64,000 nucleotides of DNA from Amycolatopsis sp. 2-15 (GCF_030285625.1 NZ_CP127294.1:9146001-9210000); one strand, 5' to 3'. Shown: positions 19,059-28,848, counted from the stretch's first letter. The notes: generated by a model from the letters alone, not told the origin. A program made the numbers and translations.

Positions 19059-19889
19059 CTAGCCGACGAAACGCAGATCCGCGATGGCTCCGCTCGACAC
19101 GAGCATCACGTAGAGGTCGGTCAGCACCAGCGTGCCGAGCGTGGTCCACGCGAGCTGCATGTGCCGGGTGTTGAGCTTCGAGACCTGCGTCCAGACCCAG
19201 TACCGGACGGGATGTTTCGAGAAGTGCTTCAGCCGGCCGCCGGTGACGTGCCGGCACGAGTGGCAGGAGATCGTGTACGCCCAGAGCAGCACCACGTTGG
19301 CGACGATGATGATGTTGCCCAGCCCGAAGCCGAACCCGCTGGGGCTCTGGAACGCGACCACGGCGTCGTAGGTGTTGACCAGCGACACGATCACCGCGAC
19401 GTAGAAGAAGTAGCGGTGCACGTTCTGGATGATCAGCGGCAGCTTCGTCTCGCCGGAGTACTTCCCGTGCGGCTCGGCCACGGCGCACGCGGGCGGCGAG
19501 AACCAGACCGAGCGGTAGTACGCCTTGCGGTAGTAGTAGCAGGTCAGGCGGAAGCCGAGCAGGAACGGCAGGACCAGCGCCCCGAGCGGGATCCAGCTCG
19601 GGAAGTCGCCGAACCAGTGCCCGAAGTGGCTCGAGCCTTCGACGCAGGAAGTGGACACGCACGGCGAGTAGAACGGCGTCAGGTAGTGGTAGTCGGGCAC
19701 CCAGTACGCGGTGCGCACGAAGGCGCGGACCGTCGCATAGACGATGAAGGTCGCGAGCCCCAGCACGGTGAGCAGGGGTTGCAGCCACCACCGGTCGGTG
19801 CGCAACGTCCGGTCGGCCAGAAGCGCCCGCCCCGGAGAGCGGACACCGGTGCGGGCCCGGCTGACGTCGTTGTCAGCGGGGGCGCTCAC
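19059..19889 (-). CDS. succinate dehydrogenase membrane anchor (Sdh1 type)
   Basis: A 276-residue membrane protein with about five helices: around LQPLLTVLGLATFIVYATV, IPLGALVLPFLLGF, YFFYVAVIVSLVN, GNIIIVANVVLLWAYTI and LAWTTLGTLVLTDLYVML. Histidines within or next to helices (NVHRYFF, CHSCRHVTGG, NTRHMQ) are candidate heme ligands. The pattern and position match the large single anchor Rv0249c of mycobacterial Sdh1 rather than separate SdhC and SdhD. Start GTG 19889 overlaps the previous gene as GTGA. Confidence 0.88.
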   Translation of the reverse strand: MSAPADNDVSRARTGVRSPGRALLADRTLRTDRWWLQPLLTVLGLATFIVYATVRAFVRTAYWVPDYHYLTPFYSPCVSTSCVEGSSHFGHWFGDFPSWIPLGALVLPFLLGFRLTCYYYRKAYYRSVWFSPPACAVAEPHGKYSGETKLPLIIQNVHRYFFYVAVIVSLVNTYDAVVAFQSPSGFGFGLGNIIIVANVVLLWAYTISCHSCRHVTGGRLKHFSKHPVRYWVWTQVSKLNTRHMQLAWTTLGTLVLTDLYVMLVSSGAIADLRFVG

Positions 19890-20173
19890 CGCTGGTCGCG
19901 CTTGTAGCCGCCAACGCCTTCGTCATCGGCGCCTTGCCACAACGCCGGATCGTAAGGAGTGTCCGGAACCGGTACGCGGTCCACGGGTTTCGCCTGCGCC
20001 GGCACGGCGTGCGGGTGGCCGTCCAGCTCAGCGGTGTCGATGTCGAGCCGCTCGACATCGTTGGCCAGCCGGCGCACCGCCGACGCGTCGCCGTACCGAG
20101 AGCGCAGGGCGCCCACGCACTGCCGCAACTGGCCGATGGTGCGCCGCAGTTCGGCGAGCTCTGTGGTGGACAT
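19886..20173 (-). CDS. small conserved protein at the head of the Sdh1 operon (Rv0250c-like)
   Basis: A 95-residue soluble protein starting at ATG 20173 (MSTTELAELRRTIGQLRQCV), with a helical N-terminal half and a Pro-rich C-terminal half. Its stop overlaps the anchor start, so it is the first gene of the succinate dehydrogenase operon. A protein of this size occupies the same place in M. tuberculosis (Rv0250c). No function is known to me; a role in assembly or regulation of the complex is only suggested by position. Confidence 0.8.
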   Translation of the reverse strand: MSTTELAELRRTIGQLRQCVGALRSRYGDASAVRRLANDVERLDIDTAELDGHPHAVPAQAKPVDRVPVPDTPYDPALWQGADDEGVGGYKRDQR

Positions 20174-20251
20174 CGGGAGCCTCCCTGTTCGGTGGGGCTG
20201 ACAGGAGCCGGGGTGACGATCACTTTCGCCATGTACGACTCTGCCTCGCGT

Positions 20252-20274
20252 TGTGCTATGTGACAAGTAGCACA
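20252..20274. promoter_or_regulatory. palindromic operator candidate upstream of the Sdh1 operon
   Basis: A perfect 7-bp inverted repeat, TGTGCTA (20252-20258) and TAGCACA (20268-20274), with a 9-base spacer, lies about 80-100 bases before the first gene of the operon. It sits in an AT-richer patch that likely holds the promoter. Size and symmetry suit a dimeric repressor; I do not assign the regulator. Confidence 0.6.
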
Positions 20275-20403
20275 TTCCCTAGCGTATTGCCTCTTGACCT
20301 TGGGAGTCGACCCCTCTCGGGGCCGTGTCGTGGAGCCAGGCCGTCGGTAAGCCGTGGGTGCGCTGGTCAGCGGCGGGTGGTGGCGCGGGATCGACAGGGC
20401 TGA

Positions 20404-21660
20404 TCAGTCGAGGTGGGTGGCGACCTCGTTGCGGCGTTTGACCAGAAAAGCGCGCTCCACGTCGTTGTCGGTCATCGTCAGGGCCTCCTCGTAGGACGTC
20501 GCCGCTTCCGCCCACCGGCCGAGGCGGCGCAGGAAGTCGGCGCGGGCCGCGCTCAGGTAGGTGTAGGTCCCCAGGGCCGGCTCGGCCAGCAGGGGCGCGA
20601 GCGCGGCGAGGCCGGCCTCCGGGCCGTCCCGGAACCCGACGGCGATCGCGCGGTTGAGCTCGACGACCGGCGACGGCCACAACCGGCGCAGCACCTCGTA
20701 GAGCCCGACGACCTCCGCCCAGTCGGTGTCCTCCCACGTCGGAGCTTCCGCGTGCACCGCGGCGATCGCGGCCTGGACCGAGTAGCTCGTCGGGCCCGCG
20801 CGGCGCAGCGACTCGGTCAGCAGCGCGGTGCCCTCGTCGATCTGCCGGACGTCCCACCGCGACCGGTCCTGCTCGGCGAGCAGGATCAGCTCCCCGGCCT
20901 CGGAGACGCGGGTGTCCCGGCGGGCGTCGGTGAGCAGCATCAACGCCAGCAGACCGGCGACGGCACCGTTGTCCGGCAGCAGCTCGTGCAGCGTGCGAGC
21001 GAGGTGGATGGCGCCGTCGACGAGGTCGCGCCGGACGAGCCGCTCGCCGACCGGCGCGGCGTGACCGGTCGTGAAGACCAGGTGCACGACGTCGAGGACG
21101 GAGCCGACGCGTTCGGGCAGATCACCGGGTGCGGGCATCCGGTACGGGATCCGCGCAGCACTGATCTTCTTCTTCGCCCGCGTGATCCGGGCCGCCATCG
21201 CGGAGTCCTGGACCAAGAACGCGCGCGCCACCTCGGTGGTGGACAGGCCGCACACCAGTCGCAGGGTCAGCGCCACCCGGGCATCGCGGGACAGCGCCGG
21301 ATGGCAGCAGGTGAAGACGAGCCGCAACCGGTCGTCGCCGACCGCGTGCGGGCCCGCCCCGTCCTCCGGCCCGGCCACGACGTCGTCCATGACCAGCAGC
21401 GGCAACGCCGAGCGCAGCACCGACTCCCGCCGCACGAGGTCCTTCGCGCGGTTGCGCGCCACGGTGGTCAGCCAGGCACCCGGCCGCGCCGGGACACCGT
21501 TCACCGCCCAGTTCCGCAGAGCCTGGGCATACGCGTCCTGGACGCACTCCTCGGCGAGGTCGAGATCACGCACGACGCGCACCGTCACGGCGAGCACTCT
21601 GGCCCACTCGTGACGGTGCGCCTGCGCGACGGCCTCTGTGACGTCGCTGTTCTCGGTCAA
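20404..21660 (-). CDS. ECF sigma factor of the YCII-associated (ECF42-like) group
   Basis: A 418-residue sigma factor: region 2 (about 10-75, with LAEECVQDAYAQALRNW), region 4 (about 110-165, with LSTTEVARAFLV), then a long C-terminal extension of about 230 residues with TPR-like helices (ending LRRLGRWAEAATSYEEAL). This architecture and an adjacent YCII/DGPF gene define the ECF42 group, which uses the extension instead of an anti-sigma factor. The start appears to be TTG 21660; the ribosome site is weak, consistent with coupling to the upstream YCII gene 6 bases away. Confidence 0.92.
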   Translation of the reverse strand: MTENSDVTEAVAQAHRHEWARVLAVTVRVVRDLDLAEECVQDAYAQALRNWAVNGVPARPGAWLTTVARNRAKDLVRRESVLRSALPLLVMDDVVAGPEDGAGPHAVGDDRLRLVFTCCHPALSRDARVALTLRLVCGLSTTEVARAFLVQDSAMAARITRAKKKISAARIPYRMPAPGDLPERVGSVLDVVHLVFTTGHAAPVGERLVRRDLVDGAIHLARTLHELLPDNGAVAGLLALMLLTDARRDTRVSEAGELILLAEQDRSRWDVRQIDEGTALLTESLRRAGPTSYSVQAAIAAVHAEAPTWEDTDWAEVVGLYEVLRRLWPSPVVELNRAIAVGFRDGPEAGLAALAPLLAEPALGTYTYLSAARADFLRRLGRWAEAATSYEEALTMTDNDVERAFLVKRRNEVATHLD

Positions 21661-21666
21661 CTCGCG

Positions 21667-22023
21667 CTAGCCCGGCTCGTTGATCGGCCGGATCTCGACC
21701 CCGCTGTGGGCCACCGTCAGCTCCGGCAGCCGCTCGGCGAGCTTGATCGCGGCGTCGAGGTCGGGTGCCTCCACCACGTAGTAGCCGCCGAGCACTTCCT
21801 TGCTCTCCAGGAACGGTCCGTCGGTCGGCGCCGGCCGGCCGGCCACGCTGCCGCGCAAACTCATGGCCGTCGCCGTCGGCAAGAGCTCGTGGCCGGCGAG
21901 GACCGCGTCACCGGCTGCGGCGACGAACGCCGCGTGGCCCGCTTCGATCTCCTTCCGGTCCTCTGCGGAGCCCGCTTCCCAGATCTGCTCGTCCCCATAG
22001 ATGAGGAGCAGGTACTTCACCAT
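21667..22023 (-). CDS. YCII/DGPF-domain protein
   Basis: A 118-residue single-domain protein of the YCII family (MVKYLLLIYGDE, then the DGPFLESKEVLGGYYVVEAP segment that gives the DGPF name, then EIRPI). Start ATG 22023. It is the upstream partner of the ECF42-type sigma factor; such pairs are widespread in actinobacteria, and the YCII protein is thought to be a member or target of the regulon. Its biochemical activity is unknown. Confidence 0.9.
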   Translation of the reverse strand: MVKYLLLIYGDEQIWEAGSAEDRKEIEAGHAAFVAAAGDAVLAGHELLPTATAMSLRGSVAGRPAPTDGPFLESKEVLGGYYVVEAPDLDAAIKLAERLPELTVAHSGVEIRPINEPG

Positions 22024-22136
22024 CTGACACATCCCATCGCCTCGGGGCCCGGTCCGGCCCGCTTGCCTCTACGACGAACGAGCCGGCCGCGAATCGATTG
22101 TCCGGCGCCCGGCCGGTCGATTTTATGGGTAAGAGC

Positions 22137-22169
22137 GCCGGTGTCAGAGCCGTATCAGGCCGGTGTCAG
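22137..22169. promoter_or_regulatory. direct repeats upstream of the P450 gene
   Basis: The 11-mer GCCGGTGTCAG occurs at 22137-22147 and 22159-22169, 22 bases apart (two helical turns), with a variant GCCGTATCAG between them at 22149-22158. They lie 50-80 bases before the P450 start and are candidate activator or repressor sites. Confidence 0.45.
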
Positions 22170-22216
22170 GTGGGGCGGCCACAGTGGTCCCCGAGACCAC
22201 CATGAAAGGAAGTCCC

Positions 22217-23443
22217 ATGAGCCAGACGGTTTCCGTCCCGCAGGGGTTGCCGATGGAGCGCGACGCGGGACCGTTCGATCCGCCGCGGGAGATCACGCGG
22301 TTGCGGGACGCGCGGCCGGTCAGCCCGATGCTCTTCCCGGACGGGCACGAGGGCTGGCTGGTCACCGGGTACGACGAGGTGCGGCAGCTGCTGGCCGACA
22401 CCCGCTTCAGTTCGCGGCAGGACCTGGGGGTCATGCACGTGCCTTACGAGACGCCCGGGATGCCGGCCGCCACGGAGCCGTCGCCGCAGGTGCCCGGGTT
22501 GTTCATCGCGATGGACCCGCCGGATCACACGCGGCTGCGGCGCAAGCTGACCGGCGCGTTCACGGTCAAGCGGATGAAGCAGCTGGAGGACCACATCGCC
22601 GAGGTCGTGGAGCGGCAGCTGGACGCGATGGCGCGGCTGACGCCGACGGTGGACCTGGTCAAGGAGTTCGCGTTGCCGGTGCCGTCGCTGGTGATCTGCG
22701 AGCTGCTGGGGGTGCCGTACGAGGACCGCGCCGACTTCCAGGCCAATTCGGCGAAGTTCCTGGTCAAGGAGCAGGAGCTCGAGGAGAAGATGGCGGCCTA
22801 CGGTGCGCTGACGACGTACCTCGGCACTCTGGTGGCGGGAAAACGCGCCGAGCCGGGTGAGGACATCCTGTCCGACCTGGCCCGGCAGGAGGACCTCAGC
22901 ATCGAGGAGCTCACCGGCATCGCGTTCCTGCTGCTGCTCGCCGGCCACGAGACGACGGCGAACATGCTGGCGCTCGGCACGTTCGCGCTGCTGGAGCACC
23001 CCGAGCAGCTGGCCGAGCTGCGCGCCGACCCGGAGCTGCTGCCCGGGGCCGTCGAGGAGCTCATGCGATACCTGTCTGTGGTCGACATCAACTTCCGCTA
23101 CGCCACGGAAGACCTCGAGCTCGGTGGCGAGACGATCCCCGCCGGCTCGACCGTCGTCGTCTCGACGCTGGCCGCCAACCACGACCCGCGGCGCTTCGAG
23201 AACCCCGACACGCTGGACATCCGCCGCAACTCGCGCGGCCAGCTGGCGTTCGGCCACGGCGTGCACCAGTGCCTCGGCCAGCAGCTGGCCCGCATCGAGA
23301 TGGGCGCCGGGTTCGCGGCGCTGCTGCGGCGCTTCCCGACGCTGCGGCTCGCCGTCCCCGCTGACCAGGTGAAACTCCGGACGGACATGAACATCTACGG
23401 TGTCCACGAGCTGCCCGTCACCTGGACGACCACGGCCCCGTGA
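22217..23443 (+). CDS. cytochrome P450
   Basis: A 408-residue soluble bacterial P450 (CYP105/107-like by general appearance). Motifs: oxygen-activation helix LLAGHETTANM (about residue 243), K-helix VEELMRYLS, and the heme-binding loop FGHGVHQCLGQQLAR with its thiolate Cys. The ATG at 22217 follows AAAGGA. No ferredoxin or reductase gene is adjacent, so electrons must come from elsewhere; the substrate is unknown. A terminator follows directly. Confidence 0.93.
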   Translation: MSQTVSVPQGLPMERDAGPFDPPREITRLRDARPVSPMLFPDGHEGWLVTGYDEVRQLLADTRFSSRQDLGVMHVPYETPGMPAATEPSPQVPGLFIAMDPPDHTRLRRKLTGAFTVKRMKQLEDHIAEVVERQLDAMARLTPTVDLVKEFALPVPSLVICELLGVPYEDRADFQANSAKFLVKEQELEEKMAAYGALTTYLGTLVAGKRAEPGEDILSDLARQEDLSIEELTGIAFLLLLAGHETTANMLALGTFALLEHPEQLAELRADPELLPGAVEELMRYLSVVDINFRYATEDLELGGETIPAGSTVVVSTLAANHDPRRFENPDTLDIRRNSRGQLAFGHGVHQCLGQQLARIEMGAGFAALLRRFPTLRLAVPADQVKLRTDMNIYGVHELPVTWTTTAP

Positions 23444-23454
23444 ACCCGGATACA

Positions 23455-23494
23455 AGCGAGCCGCACCCGACACGCGGGGTGCGGCTCGCTGTTT
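23455..23494 (+). terminator. Rho-independent terminator after the P450 gene
   Basis: A perfect 14-bp stem (23455-23468 and 23477-23490) followed by GTTTT, 12 bases after the P450 stop codon. Confidence 0.92.
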
Positions 23495-23517
23495 TCCCGG
23501 GGTTTACTGAATCGATT

Positions 23518-23546
23518 TTGATAACCCGCCCGACACCGGCTACCGT
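23518..23546 (+). promoter_or_regulatory. sigma-70-like promoter of edd-eda
   Basis: TTGATA (23518-23523) and TACCGT (23541-23546) are separated by 17 bases in an AT-rich patch just after the P450 terminator and about 90 bases before the edd start. Predicted from sequence only. Confidence 0.5.
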
Positions 23547-23636
23547 GGTGGCCGTCACGTTCCTGAGACGCCAGTGCTGCCGTCGCGCGGACCCCACCAC
23601 GCAGGACCCCACCACAGAGTGAGCCGGGAGCCGGAC

Positions 23637-25561
23637 ATGAGCAGCACACCCGACCCGGCGGTGCACCCCGTCGTCGCCGAGGTCACCGCCCGCATCGTCG
23701 AACGCAGCGCGGAAACGCGCGCCGCCCACCTCGCGCGCAGCGCCGCGGCCCACGAAGAAGGCCCGGTGCGCCGCGGTCTCGCGTGCAGCAACCTCGCGCA
23801 CGGGTTCGCCGCGATGGACGGCGTGGACAAGGCGGCCCTGCGTGAGCTGCGCGCGCCGGGCGTCGCGATCGTGTCTTCCTACAACGATCTGCTGTCGGCG
23901 CACCAGCCGATGCAGGAGTACCCCGCGTGGCTGAAGAAGTCGGTGCGTGCGGCGGGCGGTGTGGCGCAGTTCGCGGGTGGGGTGCCCGCGATGTGCGACG
24001 GGGTCACGCAGGGCCGGCCGGGTATGGAGCTGTCGCTGTTCAGCCGCGAGGTGATCGCGATGGCCACGGCGATCGCGCTGTCCCATGACCTGTTCGACGC
24101 GTCGCTGCTGCTGGGCGTGTGCGACAAGATCGTGCCCGGGCTGCTGATCGGCGCGCTGTCGTTCGGGCACCTGCCGGCGATCCTGGTGCCGGCCGGGCCG
24201 ATGAACTCCGGCTTGCCCAACAAGGAAAAAGCCCGCGTCCGCCAGCTCTACGCCGAGGGTCTCGCGACGCGCGAGGACCTGCTCGACGCGGAGGCGGCGT
24301 CGTACCACTCGGCCGGCACGTGCACCTTCTACGGCACGGCCAACTCGAACCAGATGGTCGTCGAGGTGATGGGCCTGCACCTGCCCGGCGCGAGCTTCGT
24401 GCCGCCCGGCACACCGCTGCGACAGGCCCTCACCGAAGAGGCCGGCCGGCGCGCGGTCGAGCTGTCGCGCGGCGCGTCCTACACGCCGGTTTCCCGGGTG
24501 CTGGACGAAAAAGCGTTCGTGAACGGCATCGTCGCGCTACTCGCCACCGGGGGTTCGACCAACCACACGATGCACCTCGTCGCGATCGCCGCGGCGGCGG
24601 GCATCCAGCTGACGTGGGACGACTTCTCGGACCTGTCGGCCGTCGTGCCGCTGCTGGCGCGCGTGTACCCGAACGGCAGCGCGGACATCAACCACTTCCA
24701 CGCCGCCGGCGGCATCCAGTTCCTGGTCGGCACGCTGCTCGATGCCGGTTTGCTGCACGAGGAGGTGCAGACCGTCGCCGGGTTCGGGCTGCGCCGCTAC
24801 ACGCAGGAGCCGATCCTGTCCGACGGCGAGCTAGTGTGGCGCGACGTGCCCACCCGCAGCCTCGACGAGGACGTGCTGCGCCCGGTGTGGCGGCCGTTCG
24901 CGCCGGACGGCGGGCTGCGCATGGTCGCCGGCAACCTCGGCCGGGCCGTGACGAAGGTGTCGGCGTGGCGCCGGAACACCGCGTGGTGCAGGCGCCGGCG
25001 CGGGTGTTCACGTCGCAGGAGGCGTTCACGGTCGCGTTCGAGGCCGGCGAGCTGGACCGTGATGTCGTGGTGGTCTTGCGCCAGCAGGGGCCGCAGGCCA
25101 ACGGCATGCCGGAGCTGCACGGCCTCACGCCGGCGCTGGGTGTGCTGATGGACCGCGGTTTCCAGGTCGCACTGCTCACCGACGGACGCATGTCGGGCGC
25201 GTCGGGCAAGATCCCGGCGGCCATCCAGGTCACGCCGGAGGCCGCGGTGGGCGGGCCGATCGCCCGGATCGCCGACGGTGACGTCGTCCGCTTCGACGCC
25301 CGCTCCGGCACGCTCGATGTGCTTGTCGACGCCGAAGAGTTCGCGCGCCGGGATCTTCTGGACGCGCCGCCGGCGTTCGTGGCAGGCACCGGGCGGGAGC
25401 TGTTCGGCGCGCTGCGTCGCGCGGTGGGTCCGGCCGACCAGGGCGCGAGTGTGTTCGGCCCGCTGACGGCCGAGCTGGACCTGCTCCGCGACGCGCCCGC
25501 CGGGCGGGGCACACTCGGACTGCCGTTGCACACCTTGGAAACCCAGGAGGTCGGTCAGTGA
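23637..25561 (+). pseudogene. edd: phosphogluconate dehydratase, frameshifted
   Basis: Dehydrates 6-phosphogluconate to KDPG, first step of the Entner-Doudoroff pathway. From ATG 23637 the frame encodes about 442 residues of Edd with the Fe-S cysteines in [10 protein letters not shown] and [11 protein letters not shown] and the [16 protein letters not shown] segment. Near 24963 one base is missing (expected ...[20 protein letters not shown]); the remaining family sequence ([14 protein letters not shown]) continues in another frame to TGA 25559-25561. Without the shift the protein would be about 640 residues. Everything else looks well conserved, so this is either a very recent mutation or a sequence error. 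The stop overlaps the eda start. Confidence 0.9.
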
Positions 25562-26184
25562 CCACCGGTTCGGACCTGCTCGCCCTTTCGCCCGTGATGC
25601 CCGTGGTCGTGATCGACGACGTCGACGACGCCGTGCCGACCGCGCGCGCGTTGCTCGCCGGCGGGATCGGGGTGATCGAGCTGACGCTGCGCACGCCCGT
25701 TGCCCTCGCCGCGATCGAGCGCGTGGCCGCGGAGGTGCCGGACATCGCCGTGGGCGCGGGCACCGTGACGTCGCCGGCCCAGGCCGCGCAGGCCGCCGAC
25801 GCCGGCGCGAAGTTCCTGGTGACGCCCGGCTGCACCGACGCCGTGCTCGACGCCTGCTTCGCCACCGGGCTGCCGTTCCTGCCGGGCGCCGCGACGGTGT
25901 CCGAGGCGATGCGGCTCGCGGAGCGTGGCTTGACGGCGCTGAAGTTCTTCCCGGCGGAAGCCAGCGGTGGCGTGGCTTACCTGAAGTCGCTGACGGGTCC
26001 GCTGCCGGACTTGCGCTTCTGCCCGACCGGCGGGATCACCGTGGACTCGGCCCCGTCGTACCTGGCGCTGCCGAACGTCGGCTGCATCGGCGGTTCGTGG
26101 CTGACGCCGGCGAAGCTGTTGGCGGCCAAGGACTTCGGGATGGTCGAGAAGCTGGCCACGGAGGCCGCCGCGCTGCGCGGCTGA
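25558..26184 (+). CDS. eda: KDPG aldolase
   Basis: Splits 2-keto-3-deoxy-6-phosphogluconate into pyruvate and glyceraldehyde 3-phosphate. A 208-residue class I aldolase with [11 protein letters not shown] (containing the general-base Glu), [19 protein letters not shown] and the Schiff-base Lys in TALKFFPAE, then PTGGI. Start GTG 25558 overlaps the edd stop as GTGA. With edd it forms a dedicated Entner-Doudoroff operon. Confidence 0.95.
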   Translation: MTTGSDLLALSPVMPVVVIDDVDDAVPTARALLAGGIGVIELTLRTPVALAAIERVAAEVPDIAVGAGTVTSPAQAAQAADAGAKFLVTPGCTDAVLDACFATGLPFLPGAATVSEAMRLAERGLTALKFFPAEASGGVAYLKSLTGPLPDLRFCPTGGITVDSAPSYLALPNVGCIGGSWLTPAKLLAAKDFGMVEKLATEAAALRG

Positions 26185-26195
26185 GCCGGTTTGCT

Positions 26196-26228
26196 CTGCC
26201 GTTCCCCGTGCGGGGTGGGGAACGGCAG
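26196..26228. terminator. hairpin between convergent eda and recX
   Basis: A perfect 12-bp stem (26196-26207 and 26217-26228) starts 12 bases after the eda stop. No T run follows, so termination efficiency is uncertain; it can serve both strands. Confidence 0.6.
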
Positions 26229-26325
26229 GGCGACAGTGCCTCTTCGGGCTGCTGCGCCGTGGGAACCTCCGGGTCTTTCGAACTCCGGGTTCCAGGTATG
26301 GGTTTCGCGGCGCCGGGGCGCGGGG

Positions 26326-26871
26326 TCAGTCGATGGTGGCGTCGTCCAGCAGGCTGGATTCGGCGCCGAACTCGCGGAGTTCGTCGCGGATGACCGTGTA
26401 GGCAAGGCCTTGCGGGTAACCCTTGCGCCCGAGGAAGCCGAGCAGCCGGCGGATGGCCGTCTGCTCGTCGACGTTGCCGAGTGAGCCGAGGCGCTTGCGC
26501 ACGAGCTCGCGGGCCCGCTGCTCCTCCGCCTCGCGGTCGACCTCGCCGGCGGCCTGGGTCGCGATCTCATCGTCGACGCCCTTGCGCCGCAGCTCGGCGA
26601 CGAGGGCCGTGCGGGAGAGGCCCTGGCCGGCGTGCCGGGCCTTGACCCACATCTCGGCGAACTCGGCGTCGTTGACTAGGCCGGCGCGGTCGAGCTTGCC
26701 GAGCAGGGTTTCGATCGTGTCGTCGTCGAAACCCTTGCGCCGCAGCGTCTGCCGCAGCTCCTCGACGGTCCGCGGGCGCGCCGCCAGGAGATCGAAGCAG
26801 ATCTCCTTGGCTTTCTTGGCCCGCTCCTCCGGCGGCAGCTCCGCCGGCTCCACCTTCGGCGCCCTCGCCAC
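26326..26871 (-). CDS. recX: RecA regulatory protein RecX
   Basis: Binds and inhibits RecA filaments. A 181-residue, almost all-helical protein made of three-helix repeats; typical segments are ARPRTVEELRQTLRRKG, AEMWVKARHAGQGLSRTAL and ELRRKGVDD. It starts at GTG 26871. It lies downstream of recA on the same strand as in most actinobacteria, but 411 bases separate them, so it may depend on read-through from the recA promoter. Confidence 0.93.
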   Translation of the reverse strand: MARAPKVEPAELPPEERAKKAKEICFDLLAARPRTVEELRQTLRRKGFDDDTIETLLGKLDRAGLVNDAEFAEMWVKARHAGQGLSRTALVAELRRKGVDDEIATQAAGEVDREAEEQRARELVRKRLGSLGNVDEQTAIRRLLGFLGRKGYPQGLAYTVIRDELREFGAESSLLDDATID

Positions 26872-27282
26872 TACGCCCTTCCTCCCTCACGCACTCCGCC
26901 CCGCCAAGCCCTCTCCGCCCGACGAAGCACCACTCCCCCACCGCACGGGGGTCGCCCCACTCCATGGCGGCCGACCCGTCCACGCAGGCGACTTCACCTC
27001 GCCGCCGCAGCCACGCCAGGGTTCACCTGGCTTGCCCTGGCGAGGCTCGGGATCCGACCCCACAACACACCGGCGGAAGAAACCGGCAAGCGCCCCACTA
27101 GCACGCCACACCGTCCCTCCCCCGCGACTTAACCTCACCAACGCAACCCCGCCGGGGGTCCAGGGGGCTTGCCCCTGGCGGGGGCGTGGGGGTTCGACCC
27201 CCACAAGGCACGGCGGATGCTCACCGGCGAGCGCCCTCCGCGAGCACACTCCCGCCAGAGCAGAAGCACACCCCGCCCGGAA
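26872..27282. repeat. recA-recX spacer with two diverged copies of a GC-rich hairpin repeat
   Basis: This 411-base gap holds no supportable gene. Two related elements at about 27011-27075 and 27143-27215 share the order GCC(A/G)GGG..CC.GG.(G)GCTTGCCC.TGGCG.GG..GGG.(T)TCGACCCC.ACAA..CAC.GGCGGA. Each folds into CCAGG/CCTGG and GGGG/CCCC hairpins. Similar Gly-Gly-Gly-rich 'GGGGTCCAGGGGGC' elements are common in actinomycete spacers. Minus-strand open frames here are by-products of the repeats. Confidence 0.7.
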
Positions 27283-28332
<1,050 letters not shown>

Positions 28333-28400
28333 TGGGGTCCACCTCGCTGGTTGGCCTGTGTGGCTTGTTCGGTTGTCCAGATCAAGCTCTGTCCGGTCCG

Positions 28401-28423
28401 ACGCTACGGGGAGGGACCGACAA
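28401..28423 (-). promoter_or_regulatory. LexA-independent DNA-damage promoter (RecA-NDp/PafBC type) of recA
   Basis: Read on the minus strand, TTGTCGGTC (28423-28415), an 8-base gap, then TAGCGT (28406-28401) fits the actinobacterial RecA-NDp motif TTGTCRGTG-N8-TANNNT with one difference at the last G. It lies about 70-90 bases before the recA start. Confidence 0.75.
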
Positions 28424-28481
28424 TTCCCGGCACAGCGACCGATCTGTGGATCGCCGGCCCCCGGTGTGCACAACACTGTAG

Positions 28482-28497
28482 ACGAACAGGTGTTCGA
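28482..28497. promoter_or_regulatory. SOS (LexA) box upstream of recA
   Basis: ACGAACAGGTGTTCGA contains the perfect dyad CGAAC-N4-GTTCG of actinobacterial LexA boxes. It lies about 150 bases before the recA start and upstream of the PafBC-type motif, the same double arrangement known for mycobacterial recA. Confidence 0.85.
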
Positions 28498-28578
28498 GGG
28501 TTGCGGCGACACGCCCGTCCGCTAGGATTTTCGCCCTTTCGAGCTCCCCTTCCCCGGGACGAACAAGGAAACCGCAGG

Positions 28579-28773
28579 TCAGCGCCGCTCCGACGGAACG
28601 TCGAAGGCTTCGCACACCTCACGCCAGATCTGCTTCGCCGGGATCCCCGCCGCCAGAGCCTGGTCGACGGTCTTCCCCCCGAGCCCGCTGAGCACGTGGT
28701 CCTGGGCCAGCACCTCGGCCCGCCCGCGACCGAACTCGTCCGCCATGAGCCGCCGGAACACCGTGATACGCAT
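28579..28773 (-). CDS. DUF3046 protein
   Basis: A 64-residue protein (MRITVFRRLMADEFGRGRAE, later GLGGKTVDQALAAGIPAKQI and WREVCEAFDVP), matching the small DUF3046 family found just upstream of recA throughout actinobacteria (Rv2738c). Start ATG 28773. Function unknown. The SOS box lies between it and recA, so it is not part of the damage-induced transcript. Confidence 0.9.
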   Translation of the reverse strand: MRITVFRRLMADEFGRGRAEVLAQDHVLSGLGGKTVDQALAAGIPAKQIWREVCEAFDVPSERR

Positions 28774-28848
28774 CGGGAGAATGCTAACTCGCGGCCTGGC
28801 CGGCGGCGCGAACGGCCCGTTCGCGCCGTGGCAGCGAACGAAAACTTC

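Noticed and set aside
27186..27204. A tRNA T-arm-like sequence GTGGGGGTTCGACCCCCAC
   Set aside because: No acceptor, D or anticodon arms can be built around it; it belongs to the repeat element between recA and recX.
26887..27249. A minus-strand frame between recA and recX
   Set aside because: It is built from the two GC-rich repeat elements; composition and lack of family resemblance argue against a protein.
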